64,000 bases of DNA from Alphaproteobacteria bacterium. Its GTDB lineage: Bacteria > Pseudomonadota > Alphaproteobacteria > Ferrovibrionales > Ferrovibrionaceae. A program made the translations under genes and the position numbers. Every line of letters starts with the position of its first letter. Position 1 is the first letter of the stretch. This document shows positions 25,540-33,921 of the stretch, piece after piece. The notes under the pieces were generated by a model. It searched no databases. It was not told the DNA's origin and worked only from the letters and a program-made list of their open reading frames with translations. The stretch spans positions 413,722 through 477,721 of the forward strand of contig JAFKFH010000007.1 of NCBI GenBank assembly GCA_017307375.1. Reading direction: 5' to 3'.

Positions 25540-27312
25540 ATGACGAGCAGGCTGCGCAGCACGCGCTGGTGGGACAATCCGGACAATCCGGGCATGACCG
25601 CGCTCTATCTCGAGCGCTACATGAATTTCGGCCTGACCGCCGACGAACTGCGCTCGGGCAAGCCGATCATCGGCATCGCGCAGACCGGGTCCGACCTGTC
25701 GCCGTGCAACCGCCATCATATCGAACTGGCCGACCGCGTCCGCGCCGGCATCCGCGATGCCGGCGGCATCCCGCTCGAATTTCCCGTCCACCCGATCCAG
25801 GAAACCGGCAAGCGGCCGACCGCCGCGCTCGACCGCAACCTCGCCTATCTCGGCCTGGTCGAGGTGCTTTACGGCTACCCGCTCGACGGTGTGGTGCTGA
25901 CGACGGGCTGCGACAAGACCACGCCGGCGATGCTGATGGGGGCGGCCACCGTCGACCTGCCGGCGATCGTCCTGTCCGGCGGGCCGATGCTGGATGGCCA
26001 TTTCGAGGGCAAGCTGGCCGGTTCCGGTACCGTGGTATGGGAGGCGCGGCGGCGCCATGCCAAGGGCGAACTGGACTATGACCGCTTCATCGACATGGTC
26101 GCGGCCTCGGCGCCCTCGGTCGGCCATTGCAACACGATGGGGACGGCCAGCTCGATGAACGCGATGGCCGAGGCGTTGGGCATGACCCTGCCGGGTTGCG
26201 CCGCGATTCCCGGCCCCTACCGCGAACGCGCCCAGATGGCCTATGCCACCGGCCGGCGCATCGTCGGCATGGTTCACGAGGACCTGCGCCCGTCGCGGAT
26301 CATGACCCGGCAGGCCTTCGAGAACGCGATCGTCTGTGCCTCGGCGATCGGCGCTTCGACCAACTGCCCGCCACATCTGGTCGCCATCGCGCGCCATATG
26401 GGCGTCGAACTCAATACGGCCGACTGGGATCGCATCGGCTATGACATTCCGCTGCTGGTCGACATGCAGCCGGCGGGACGTTTCCTCGGCGAGAGCTATT
26501 ATCGCGCCGGCGGCCTGCCGGCGGTGATCGCCGAGCTGATGAAGCAGGGCAAGATCCACGAAGGCGCCCTGACCGTCAGCGGAGTCGGCATCGGCGAGAA
26601 CAACCGTGAAGCCCGCATCCTCGACGAGGAAGTGATCCGGCCCTACGATCGGCCGCTGAAGGAAAAGGCCGGGTTCGCCGTCCTGACCGGCAACCTGTTC
26701 GATTGCGCGATCATGAAGACGTCGGTCATATCCGACGAGTTCCGCGACCGTTATCTCCGCACCCCCGGTGACGAGGATGCCTTCGAGGGCCGGGCGATCG
26801 TGTTCGAGGGGCCGGAGGATTACCACGCCCGGATCAACGACCCCGGGCTGCAGATCGACGAGCATTGCCTGCTGGTCATCCGCCATTGCGGCCCGGTCGG
26901 CTATCCCGGCGGCGCGGAAGTGGTCAACATGCTGCCGCCCGACGCGCTGGTGAAGCGCGGGGTCAACGAACTGCCCTGCATCGGCGACGGCCGGCAGAGC
27001 GGCACCTCGGGTAGTCCGTCGATCCTCAATGCCTCGCCGGAAGCAGCGGTCGGCGGCGGCCTCGCCATCCTGCAGACCGGCGACCGCATCCGCGTCGATC
27101 TCAAGACCCGGCGTGCCGACATGCTGGTGCCGGAGGAGGAACTGGCCCGCCGCCGTCGCGAGCTGAAGCTGCCCGAACTGGTCAACCAGACGCCGTGGCA
27201 GGAAATCCACCGCGCCCATGTCGGCCAGCTTGACGGCGGCGCGGTATTCGAGAATGCGGTAAAGTTCCAGCGCGTCGCCGAGACCTACGGCGTGCCACGG
27301 GACAACCACTGA
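25540..27312 (+). CDS. xylD: IlvD/Edd-family sugar-acid dehydratase (D-xylonate dehydratase type)
   Basis: This Fe-S dehydratase of 590 residues is nearly the length of Caulobacter XylD (591), which it resembles throughout from memory: [67 protein letters not shown] and [26 protein letters not shown]. The three cluster cysteines are in SPCN, GCDK and GHCN. It would convert a C5 aldonic acid to its 2-keto-3-deoxy form. The closely related L-arabonate dehydratases share these motifs, so the exact sugar is not certain. ATG 25540 has GGGGAGG upstream. The matching second dehydratase (XylX type) is about 25 kb away at 51724-52902, under a separate regulator. Confidence 0.85.
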   Translation: MTSRLRSTRWWDNPDNPGMTALYLERYMNFGLTADELRSGKPIIGIAQTGSDLSPCNRHHIELADRVRAGIRDAGGIPLEFPVHPIQETGKRPTAALDRNLAYLGLVEVLYGYPLDGVVLTTGCDKTTPAMLMGAATVDLPAIVLSGGPMLDGHFEGKLAGSGTVVWEARRRHAKGELDYDRFIDMVAASAPSVGHCNTMGTASSMNAMAEALGMTLPGCAAIPGPYRERAQMAYATGRRIVGMVHEDLRPSRIMTRQAFENAIVCASAIGASTNCPPHLVAIARHMGVELNTADWDRIGYDIPLLVDMQPAGRFLGESYYRAGGLPAVIAELMKQGKIHEGALTVSGVGIGENNREARILDEEVIRPYDRPLKEKAGFAVLTGNLFDCAIMKTSVISDEFRDRYLRTPGDEDAFEGRAIVFEGPEDYHARINDPGLQIDEHCLLVIRHCGPVGYPGGAEVVNMLPPDALVKRGVNELPCIGDGRQSGTSGSPSILNASPEAAVGGGLAILQTGDRIRVDLKTRRADMLVPEEELARRRRELKLPELVNQTPWQEIHRAHVGQLDGGAVFENAVKFQRVAETYGVPRDNH

Positions 27313-27427
27313 GCGACAGCCACGTCTTCCCGCGCGAGGAAAAATCCGGGCCAGGTGGGCGGCCGATGGCTCGCCCCCGGTCTTGCCGTATGCGGGATGA
27401 TGTCTCAAAGGGAAGGAACATTCATCG

Positions 27428-28183
27428 ATGACTGAAACGCGCAAGGTCGCCCTGGTCACCGGCGCCGGCTCGGGTGTGGGCCGGGCGGTGGCGCTGGGAC
27501 TGCTCGGGGCTGGCTACGCCACCGTCCTGGCCGGTCGCCGGCGCGCGGCGCTGGAGGAAACCGCAAGCTTGGCGCCCGCCGGTGCCGAGACGCTGGTGGT
27601 GCCGTCCGACGTTGCCGATGCGGCGTCGGTCAAGGCGCTGTTCGAGCGCACCGCGCAGGCCTACGGCCGACTCGACCTGCTGTTCAACAACGCCGGGACC
27701 GGGGCGCCGCCGGTGCTGCTGGAAGACCTGACGCTTGAACAATGGCGGGCGGTGGTCGACGTCAATCTGACCGGTCCGTTCCTCTGCACCCAGGAAGCCT
27801 TCCGCATCATGAAGGCCCAGGATCCGCGCGGCGGTCGCATCATCAACAACGGCTCGATCTCGGCACATGTGCCCAGGCCGAACTCGGCCCCCTACACGGC
27901 GACCAAGCATGCGATCACCGGCCTGACGCGGTCGACCTCGCTCGATGGCCGTAAGTACGACATCGCCTGCGGTCAGGTCGACATCGGCAATGCCGATACG
28001 CCGATGACCGAGCGGATGAAGCAGGGCGTGCCGCAGGCCGACGGGTCCATGGCCGTCGAACCGACGATGGACCCGGCCCATGTGGCCCAGGCGGTGGTCT
28101 ACATGGCCAGTCTGCCGCTCGATGCCAATGTCCAGTTCCTCACCGTGATGGCGACCAAGATGCCGTTCATCGGCCGCGGCTGA
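27428..28183 (+). CDS. SDR-family oxidoreductase
   Basis: This classical SDR of 251 residues has [11 protein letters not shown] (11-21), NNAG (87-90), Ser143 in NGSISAHVP, and Tyr156/Lys160 in YTATK. It closes the sugar-acid gene run 115 bases after the dehydratase and just before a good intrinsic terminator. From position, a sugar or aldonate-precursor dehydrogenase is likely, but sequence alone does not give the substrate. The C-terminal [15 protein letters not shown] is found in a group of SDRs without known function. AGGGAAGGAA precedes ATG 27428. Confidence 0.85.
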   Translation: MTETRKVALVTGAGSGVGRAVALGLLGAGYATVLAGRRRAALEETASLAPAGAETLVVPSDVADAASVKALFERTAQAYGRLDLLFNNAGTGAPPVLLEDLTLEQWRAVVDVNLTGPFLCTQEAFRIMKAQDPRGGRIINNGSISAHVPRPNSAPYTATKHAITGLTRSTSLDGRKYDIACGQVDIGNADTPMTERMKQGVPQADGSMAVEPTMDPAHVAQAVVYMASLPLDANVQFLTVMATKMPFIGRG

Positions 28184-28209
28184 TCGACCGTCTTCGGAAA
28201 GCTTGGCAA

Positions 28210-28237
28210 GGGCCGCGCCGCCGGGCGCGGCCCTTTT
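28210..28237 (+). terminator. Intrinsic terminator after the sugar-acid gene run
   Basis: GGGCCGCGCC (28210-28219) pairs perfectly with GGCGCGGCCC (28224-28233) across a four-base loop and is followed by TTTT. It lies 27 bases after the SDR stop, and is the clearest rho-independent terminator in the window. Confidence 0.85.
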
Positions 28238-28280
28238 GCATGGTGGACCGCGATTGCTTTCCACAACTTACACGATGACT

Positions 28281-28381
28281 ATCAATCTCAAATTGATTCT
28301 TCGGCTGTTTTGGACTCTTGAGTTGAAATCCTGCGTCGTTCCGATCCATAGTTGTGCACGCGATAATTGTGCCAGCACAAT
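28281..28381 (+). promoter_or_regulatory. AT-rich promoter region with two palindromes upstream of Rap1a-like gene
   Basis: Two inverted repeats stand in an AT-rich region. ATCAAT at 28281-28286 faces ATTGAT at 28292-28297 with a five-base spacer. ATTGTGC at 28366-28372 faces GCACAAT at 28375-28381 with a two-base spacer, a perfect 16-base site. A half-copy, TTGTGCAC, lies at 28352-28359. The second palindrome ends 17 bases before ATG 28399 and would overlap the ribosome-binding region, which suits a repressor or an RNA hairpin. Confidence 0.45.
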
Positions 28382-28398
28382 CGATGCGGGAGGCCGCG

Positions 28399-28794
28399 AT
28401 GCAGCGTTTCACGGGCGTCATGCTGGTGCTGATGACGGTCTGGATCGGGGAGGCACAAGCCGGCGCGTTCCTGCCTGACTATGCCGCGTGGTCGTCGCTG
28501 TCGGGCGATGCCAAGGCAGGCGTGATGGTCGGCATGGCCGACGACCTGCAGAACCCGGTCGCCGAGGATCAGCCGGGCCGCCGGGCGATCGGCGCCGGAC
28601 TGGCAGAGTGCTTCACCCGGCTTCAACTCAAGGCCGGGGCGATGGCCAACGCGGTCGAAAGCTGGTACCGGGTCGACAAGGAACGGCAACAGGCCCCTGT
28701 TCACATCGCCTTCTTCGGGGCGGTTCCCGGCGGACTTTGCAAGTCCTTCGTCGATATCGAATTGCGACGGGCGGGCGTGTCGACCTCGCTTTAG
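28399..28794 (+). CDS. Small secreted protein, Rap1a/Tai-like
   Basis: This 131-residue protein has a signal peptide (QRFTGVMLVLMTVWIGEAQA, cut before GAFLPD) and a short helical mature domain with two cysteines (AECFTRLQ and GLCKSF) that could form a disulfide. The pattern of an aromatic start, VGMADDL, a Cys in the middle and a closing Cys recalls the Rap1a/Tai immunity-protein family, but the match is weak and no effector gene is next to it. ATG 28399 has GGGAGG upstream. Its stop (28792-28794) overlaps the stop of the convergent hydrolase gene (28791-28793). The function is unknown. Confidence 0.7.
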   Translation: MQRFTGVMLVLMTVWIGEAQAGAFLPDYAAWSSLSGDAKAGVMVGMADDLQNPVAEDQPGRRAIGAGLAECFTRLQLKAGAMANAVESWYRVDKERQQAPVHIAFFGAVPGGLCKSFVDIELRRAGVSTSL

Positions 28795-29552
28795 CGGGTA
28801 AGGAAGTCGATCGTTCCGTCGATCGCCCGCGGGTCGCGAAGAATGCGCGTATGGCCCGCCGTAGCCAAGGGTCGCAATGTCGCCTGCGGCCAGTATTGCA
28901 GCAACGCTTCGCTGTCCGCATAAGGCACTTCCGCATCGGCCGGATCGTGCATCAGCAGGCCGGGATGGCGCAGGCCCGGGCGCAGCCGTTCCAGATCCAT
29001 CGATTCCAGCGGGGCCGCGATGAATCCCTCGATCAGGGCGCGCAGCCGCGGCGCTTCGCCTGGCGGCAGGCCGAGGGCCATGCCCAGCCGGTCGACGGCC
29101 CGGACCAGCGAGGCGACGCCGGCGACATGCACCGAGCGATCGACCTGCAGGCCACGGGCGAAAGCATAGAGCGCCGCCGGTGAGCCCATCGAGTGGCCGA
29201 TCACCGCCTTGACCGGCCCCGTCTGGGTTGCGACCGCCAGCACGGCTTCGCCGAAATCGGTGACGGTCGCCTGACTACCGTCCGACTTGCCATGGGCCGG
29301 CGCGTCGAAGGCCATGACGTGATGGCCGGCGGCGACCAGCGCCGGAATCAGCGCGTGGAACTGCGTCGCCCGGCCGCACCAGCCGTGCACCAGCAGCACG
29401 GTCGGCCCCGCACCCCAGCCATAGGTCGCGAGCGCGCCGTTGCGGAACGGGACTTGGCCGGTAGCGGCCGTCGCGGCGATCGCCTGCTCGGCTTCGTCCG
29501 GTTCCTGCAGGCGGGGTGTGGTGAAGATCCGGAACGCCGTCTCGGGTGTCAT
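28791..29552 (-). CDS. Alpha/beta hydrolase
   Basis: This 253-residue alpha/beta-hydrolase fold protein has the oxyanion region LLVHGWCGRATQF (53-65), the nucleophile elbow GHSMGS with Ser121, an acid in the MHDPADAEVPY segment, and the histidine in AGHTRILRD. There is no signal peptide. A much longer open frame continues upstream through the exporter gene, but ATG 29552 is the natural start and is three bases from the stop of that gene. It is in one unit with the Bcr/CflA exporter, which suggests resistance to or processing of an ester or other small compound. Substrate unknown. Confidence 0.88.
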   Translation of the reverse strand: MTPETAFRIFTTPRLQEPDEAEQAIAATAATGQVPFRNGALATYGWGAGPTVLLVHGWCGRATQFHALIPALVAAGHHVMAFDAPAHGKSDGSQATVTDFGEAVLAVATQTGPVKAVIGHSMGSPAALYAFARGLQVDRSVHVAGVASLVRAVDRLGMALGLPPGEAPRLRALIEGFIAAPLESMDLERLRPGLRHPGLLMHDPADAEVPYADSEALLQYWPQATLRPLATAGHTRILRDPRAIDGTIDFLTR

Positions 29553-29554
29553 GG

Positions 29555-30778
29555 TCAATCCTGGCGCGGGGTTATCGCATAGAGACCGATCCCCAGCACC
29601 GCGCAGGCCAGGATCGTGACCGGCAGGGCCAGGTTCGACGGCAGCGGCAGCAGGGTCGAGGTCAGGGTGGTCAGGGTACCCGCCGCCATCTGCAGGAAGC
29701 CGATCAGGGCCGAGGCGGTGCCGGCATGGTGCGGGAACGGGCGGACCGCCGCGGCGGTTGCCAGCGGGTTGACGAGCCCGAGCCCCAGCAGGAACAGGAC
29801 GAACGGGGCGATCGCCATGACGAGGCCCGGGGGCTGCGTCATAAACAGCACCGTCATCAGCGCGCCGCCGGCCATCATCAACGCCAGGGCGAGGAAGATC
29901 GCCGTCCGCTCGCCCAGCCGCCGTGCCAGCCCGGGCGCCAGCGCGCCGCCCAGAAACACTGCCGGCACCGTGCCCGCCGGGATCAACCCGAACTGCGCCG
30001 GCGTCAGGCCGAGCTGTCCGACGAACAGCGCCGGTGTGGCGGCGAAATAGGCGAACAGCCCGCCAAGCGCCAGCGCGACCGCCGCCGCCGGCCCGATGAA
30101 GGCGGGCCGGACCAGCAGCAGCAGGTAGTCGCGGGCCATCGCCGCCGGCGACAGGCCGCTGATCGGATGCCGGTTGGTCTCGCCGATCCAGCGCCACGCG
30201 GCGAGGCCGGCCAGCGCGGCGAACACGGCAATCGCGATGAAATTGGCCCGCCAACCCCAGCCGGTTTCGATCACACCGCCGATCAGCGGCGAGAACCCGG
30301 GGGCGGCGGCCATGAAGGTGGTGATGATCGCGAAGGCCCGGGTGAGGGCCGGGCCCTGATAGAGGTCGCGCAGGATCGCCCGCACCAGCACGGTTCCGGC
30401 ACAGGCGCCAATCGCCTGAACGACGCGGAAGGCCAGCATCGCGTCCAGGCTTTGCGCCATTGCGCACAAGGCCGATGCGGCGGCATAGAGCGCCGCGCCG
30501 GCCAACAGCACCGGCCTGCGGCCATAACGATCGGACAATGGCCCGGCGATCAGTTGGGCCACGGCGAACCCTGCCAGGAATACCGACAGCGTCGCCTGGG
30601 CGCCACGGGCATCGGTGCCGAGCGTGCGTGCCAGGCTCGGCAGCGACGGCAGGTACAGGTTGGTCGCCAGCATGCCGAAGGCCGAAAGTGCCGTCAGCAG
30701 CGCCAGCAGTGCGCCAGGGCCGAGCGGCCGGCTTTCCGCGTGGCCGGCCACGCTGTCGGCCCCGATCTGTCCATTCAT
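29555..30778 (-). CDS. Bcr/CflA-family multidrug exporter (MFS, DHA1)
   Basis: This 407-residue major facilitator has about twelve membrane segments. It has the motif-A loop GPLSDRYGRRPVLL near 80, motif LYLPSLPSLARTLG after the first helix, and the DHA1 motif-C-like APGFSPLIGGVI near 160, all typical of the Bcr/CflA branch that exports drugs or sulfonamides. I prefer ATG 30778 with GGAG eight bases upstream; GTG 30787 in frame is the alternative. An AT-rich palindrome lies just upstream. The hydrolase gene follows after two bases. Confidence 0.92.
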   Translation of the reverse strand: MNGQIGADSVAGHAESRPLGPGALLALLTALSAFGMLATNLYLPSLPSLARTLGTDARGAQATLSVFLAGFAVAQLIAGPLSDRYGRRPVLLAGAALYAAASALCAMAQSLDAMLAFRVVQAIGACAGTVLVRAILRDLYQGPALTRAFAIITTFMAAAPGFSPLIGGVIETGWGWRANFIAIAVFAALAGLAAWRWIGETNRHPISGLSPAAMARDYLLLLVRPAFIGPAAAVALALGGLFAYFAATPALFVGQLGLTPAQFGLIPAGTVPAVFLGGALAPGLARRLGERTAIFLALALMMAGGALMTVLFMTQPPGLVMAIAPFVLFLLGLGLVNPLATAAAVRPFPHHAGTASALIGFLQMAAGTLTTLTSTLLPLPSNLALPVTILACAVLGIGLYAITPRQD

Positions 30779-30795
30779 CGCCGCCACTCCATTAA

Positions 30796-30809
30796 ATTAT
30801 GAACATAAT
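30796..30809 (-). promoter_or_regulatory. AT-rich palindrome upstream of the exporter gene
   Basis: ATTATGAACATAAT is a perfect inverted repeat (ATTATG/CATAAT, two-base centre) 17 bases upstream of the exporter start, inside a 30-base AT-rich block. It is the size of a MarR or TetR half-turn operator, and the block would also serve as the promoter. The regulator is not known; the nearest MarR gene is 500 bases away on the other strand. Confidence 0.45.
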
Positions 30810-30942
30810 ATAATAAGGCGCCGCGGCGTTGCAAGCGGGACTCGCCGCGCGCTGGCGTGACAGAAAGTTGCAAGGGGGCACCCACGATTACGGTGCCGTG
30901 AGGCAGGATCCATTCGCAAATTCAGTTTGTCGGAGACGTGTC

Positions 30943-31149
30943 GTGGCCGGTCTGGCGCTCAAGGAAATCTTTCTGATCCTGGTCGTCGTGTTCGACCTGG
31001 GCCTGCTGGCCTCGGTGCTCTGGCGCTGGATTCAGGTGCTGCCGACCCTCGCCGCCGACGAAGAGGATTTCGCCGACGACCCGCCGCCGCCCGACATGAC
31101 GTCCCAGCGCGAGGCGGCCGAGGCGGTACGAGCGGTCATCCGTCACTGA
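30943..31149 (+). CDS. Small single-span membrane protein of unknown function
   Basis: This 68-residue protein starts at GTG 30943 behind CGGAGA. One hydrophobic segment (EIFLILVVVFDLGLLASVLW) is followed by an acidic, Pro-rich cytoplasmic or periplasmic tail (ADEEDFADDPPPPD) and a basic end. A longer frame starts at 30829, but its extra residues are Arg-rich and unlike a real N-terminus. It stands alone between the divergent exporter and the MarR regulator. I do not recognise a family. Real translation is likely but not certain. Confidence 0.5.
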   Translation: MAGLALKEIFLILVVVFDLGLLASVLWRWIQVLPTLAADEEDFADDPPPPDMTSQREAAEAVRAVIRH

Positions 31150-31150
31150 A

Positions 31151-31177
31151 AACTAGTTTGATCTAAAACTATTTTGA
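31151..31177 (+). promoter_or_regulatory. MarR-type operator candidate
   Basis: TAGTTT (31154-31159) and AAACTA (31166-31171) form a perfect inverted repeat with a six-base spacer. Overlapping it are near-identical direct repeats AACTAGTTTGA (31151-31161) and AACTATTTTGA (31167-31177). The site is 93 bases upstream of the MarR gene in AT-rich DNA, as expected for an autoregulated MarR operon. Confidence 0.55.
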
Positions 31178-31269
31178 CTCCGGCGATCTTCGGAGCCTAA
31201 GCTTCCTCCCAACGAACACGAGGTCGCGCCGAGCCGCGCGGCCCGCCAGGGGAGCGAGAGGCGACGGCG

Positions 31270-31794
31270 ATGCCCAAGCCGGCCAAGCCAAGGGAACGAG
31301 AGGTGCAGGCGGCGCAGGAACCGGTGCGGTTCGGCCCGTTGGCCAACTATATCGGCTTTCACCTGCGCCGTGCCCAGACGGCGTCGTTCCAGGCGGTGGC
31401 GCACCGGATCGGCCAGGCCGATTTCACCCCCGGTCTTTATGCGCTGCTGACCCTGATCGAGCAGAACCCCGGCATCACCCAGACGGCGCTGAGCCGTGCC
31501 GACGGCCGCGACAAGTCGAGCCTGACCCCGGCCCTGAGCGGCCTGCAGAAGCGTGGGCTGATCCGCCGCGAGCGGATCGCCGGCGACAAGCGCAGCTACG
31601 CCCTGCATCTGACACCGGCCGGCAGCGCCGCCGCGGCTGCGCTGCATCGCCATGCCCAGGCCCATGACGACGAGCTCGACCGCATCATCGGGCTCGAGCA
31701 CAAGGCCCAGTTCATCCGCCAGCTTCGCCGTATCGTCTCCGCGCTGTCCGCCGACACCGGCGAAGATGGCCCGGACGGCGAGGCGCAGCCTTAA
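31270..31794 (+). CDS. MarR-family transcriptional regulator
   Basis: This 174-residue regulator has a basic N-terminal tail, then the MarR winged helix domain: NYIGFHLRRAQTASFQAVAHRI, the recognition region GITQTALSRADGRDKSSLTPALSGLQKRGLI, and the wing RERIAGDKRSYALHLTPAG. It is followed after 15 bases by the iorA-like gene, and an inverted repeat lies upstream of it, so it probably controls itself, the oxidoreductase and perhaps the TRAP genes. MarR proteins of this kind often respond to aromatic acids or their CoA esters; the ligand here is unknown. Confidence 0.92.
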   Translation: MPKPAKPREREVQAAQEPVRFGPLANYIGFHLRRAQTASFQAVAHRIGQADFTPGLYALLTLIEQNPGITQTALSRADGRDKSSLTPALSGLQKRGLIRRERIAGDKRSYALHLTPAGSAAAAALHRHAQAHDDELDRIIGLEHKAQFIRQLRRIVSALSADTGEDGPDGEAQP

Positions 31795-31809
31795 CCGCTG
31801 GAGTTTCCG

Positions 31810-33921
31810 ATGGCCGAGGTTTCCTTCAAGAAGGATGTCGAAGCCCTGAAGCTGGGGCAGGGCGAGGTCTTTCATGGTGAAGGCATCATGGCCGTCACCA
31901 AGGCCTTGCTGCAGTCGGGCGTGTCCTATGTCGGCGGCTACCAGGGGGCGCCGGTCTCGCATCTGCTGGATGTGCTGGTCGATGCCGAGGAGATGATGGC
32001 CGAGCTGGGCGTGCGGGTCGAAACCTGCACCAACGAGGCGGCCGCCGCCGCGATGCTCGGCGCCTCGATCAACTACCCGGTGCGCGGGGCGGTGACCTGG
32101 AAGTCGATCGTCGGCACCAATGTCGCAGCCGATGCCCTCTCCAATCTGTCGTCGCCGGGCGTGAAGGGCGGGGCGTTGATCGTGGTCGGCGAGGACTACG
32201 GCGAAGGGGCGAGCGTCATTCAGGAGCGCACCCATGCATTCGCGCTGAAATCGTCGCTGTGGCTGCTGGATCCGCGCCCCGAGCTGCCGACCATCGTGCG
32301 GATGGTCGAACAGGGTTTCGAGCTGTCCGAGGCGTCGTCGACGCCGGTGATCCTGGAACTGCGTATCCGTGCCTGCCACGTCTACGGCAGTTTCGCGACC
32401 AAGGACAACGTGCGGGCCACCTGGTCGGCGCGCGACCGGCTGGCCGAACCGGCCACCTTCGATTACGGCCGGCTGGCCCATCCGCCGGTCACGTTCCATC
32501 AGGAAGCCGACAAGGTCGACCGCCGCCTGCCGGCGGCACGCCGCTTCATCGTCGAGCGCGGCCTGAACGAGCGGTTCGGCCCGGCAACCGGCCGGGTCGG
32601 GATCATCGTGCAGGGCGGCCTGTTCAACGTGCTGAACGGCCGGCTGGCGCTGGCCGGGCTGTCGGACGATCGCGGCGATCTCGCGCTGCCGACGCTGGTG
32701 CTGAACGTCACCCATCCGCTGGCGCCCGAGCAGATCACGGCGTTCTGCGCCGGCCTCGATGCCGTGCTGATCGTCGAGGAGGGCGCGCCCGACTACCTCG
32801 AACAGGCGGTGGGCCAGATCCTACGCCATGCCGACCTGCAGACGCGGCTGCATGGCAAGGACGTGCTGCCGATGGCGGGCGAATACACGCCCGTCGTGAT
32901 GGCACGCGGCGTGGCGGCGTTTCTTGCCCGCTACGACATCGACCATGCCGGGCTGGCCGATTGGCTGGGCCGGGTCGACGCCCAGGCCAGGGCGCTGGCG
33001 GGAACCGGCGCACCGGCGTTGCCGCCGCGCCAGCCCACGTTCTGCACCGGCTGCCCCGAGCGGCCGGTCTTCTCGGCGATGAAGATCCTGAAGCGCGAAA
33101 TCGGGCCGGTGCATGTCGCCGCCGACATCGGCTGCCATGCCTTTGCCACCTTCGCCCCGTTCTCGCAGGGGAATACGATCCTCGGCTACGGCATGTCGCT
33201 GGCATCCTCGGCGGCGGTCGCGAGCGTGCAGCAGCGACGGCCGGTCAGCATCATGGGCGACGGCGGCTTCTGGCATAACGGCCTGCTGACCGGCGTGGCC
33301 GGCGCGGTGCTGAACCGCGACGATTCCGTGCTGATGATCATGAACAACGGCTATTCCAGCGCCACCGGCGTGCAGGACCTGCCGTCGTCAGCGCCAAATG
33401 CCGAGGGACGCGGGCGCGGCGTCGACATCGCCGCGGCGGTGCGCGCGCTGGGCGCGCCGTGGATCCGCCGGGTACGGACCTATGGCGTCGCCGGGGTCAT
33501 GGCCACGCTGAAGGAAGCGCTGCGCAGTCCCGAGAAGGGCCTGAAGGTTATCGTCGCCGACGGGGAATGCCAGTTGGCGCGGCAGCGCCGCGTGCGGCCG
33601 GCGATGGCCAAGGCGGTCGCCGACGGGCTGCGCGTCGTGCGCACGCGCTTCTGGGTTGATCCCGATGTCTGTACCGGCGATCATTCCTGCATCCGGCTGT
33701 CCGGCTGTCCGTCGTTGACCGTCAAGCCGTCGGAAGATCCGCTGCGCCGCGACCCGGTGGCGCATGTCAACAACGACTGCGTCGGCTGCGGGCTGTGCGG
33801 CGAGGTTTCCCATGCCGCGCAGCTCTGCCCGTCGTTCGCCCAGATCGACGTCATCCAGAACCCGTCGCGCTGGGACCGCATCCGTCATGCGGCGGCGCGG
33901 GCCGTGATGGCGCTGCTGTGA
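31810..33921 (+). CDS. iorA: Indolepyruvate ferredoxin oxidoreductase, alpha subunit-like
   Basis: This 703-residue ThDP and iron-sulfur enzyme subunit has an N-terminal pyrimidine-binding region (FHGEGIMAVTKALLQSGVSYVGGYQGAP) and a ThDP region with CTGCPERPVFSAMK, ADIGCHAFATFAPF and IMGDGGFWHNGL. Two C-terminal cluster motifs follow, CTGDHSCIRLSGCPS and CVGCGLCGEVSHAAQLCPSF. It oxidatively decarboxylates arylpyruvates to aryl-acyl-CoA with ferredoxin as acceptor; in aerobic proteobacteria such enzymes act in phenylalanine, tyrosine or related breakdown. It is coupled to the beta gene by a GTGA overlap. Confidence 0.9.
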   Translation: MAEVSFKKDVEALKLGQGEVFHGEGIMAVTKALLQSGVSYVGGYQGAPVSHLLDVLVDAEEMMAELGVRVETCTNEAAAAAMLGASINYPVRGAVTWKSIVGTNVAADALSNLSSPGVKGGALIVVGEDYGEGASVIQERTHAFALKSSLWLLDPRPELPTIVRMVEQGFELSEASSTPVILELRIRACHVYGSFATKDNVRATWSARDRLAEPATFDYGRLAHPPVTFHQEADKVDRRLPAARRFIVERGLNERFGPATGRVGIIVQGGLFNVLNGRLALAGLSDDRGDLALPTLVLNVTHPLAPEQITAFCAGLDAVLIVEEGAPDYLEQAVGQILRHADLQTRLHGKDVLPMAGEYTPVVMARGVAAFLARYDIDHAGLADWLGRVDAQARALAGTGAPALPPRQPTFCTGCPERPVFSAMKILKREIGPVHVAADIGCHAFATFAPFSQGNTILGYGMSLASSAAVASVQQRRPVSIMGDGGFWHNGLLTGVAGAVLNRDDSVLMIMNNGYSSATGVQDLPSSAPNAEGRGRGVDIAAAVRALGAPWIRRVRTYGVAGVMATLKEALRSPEKGLKVIVADGECQLARQRRVRPAMAKAVADGLRVVRTRFWVDPDVCTGDHSCIRLSGCPSLTVKPSEDPLRRDPVAHVNNDCVGCGLCGEVSHAAQLCPSFAQIDVIQNPSRWDRIRHAAARAVMALL

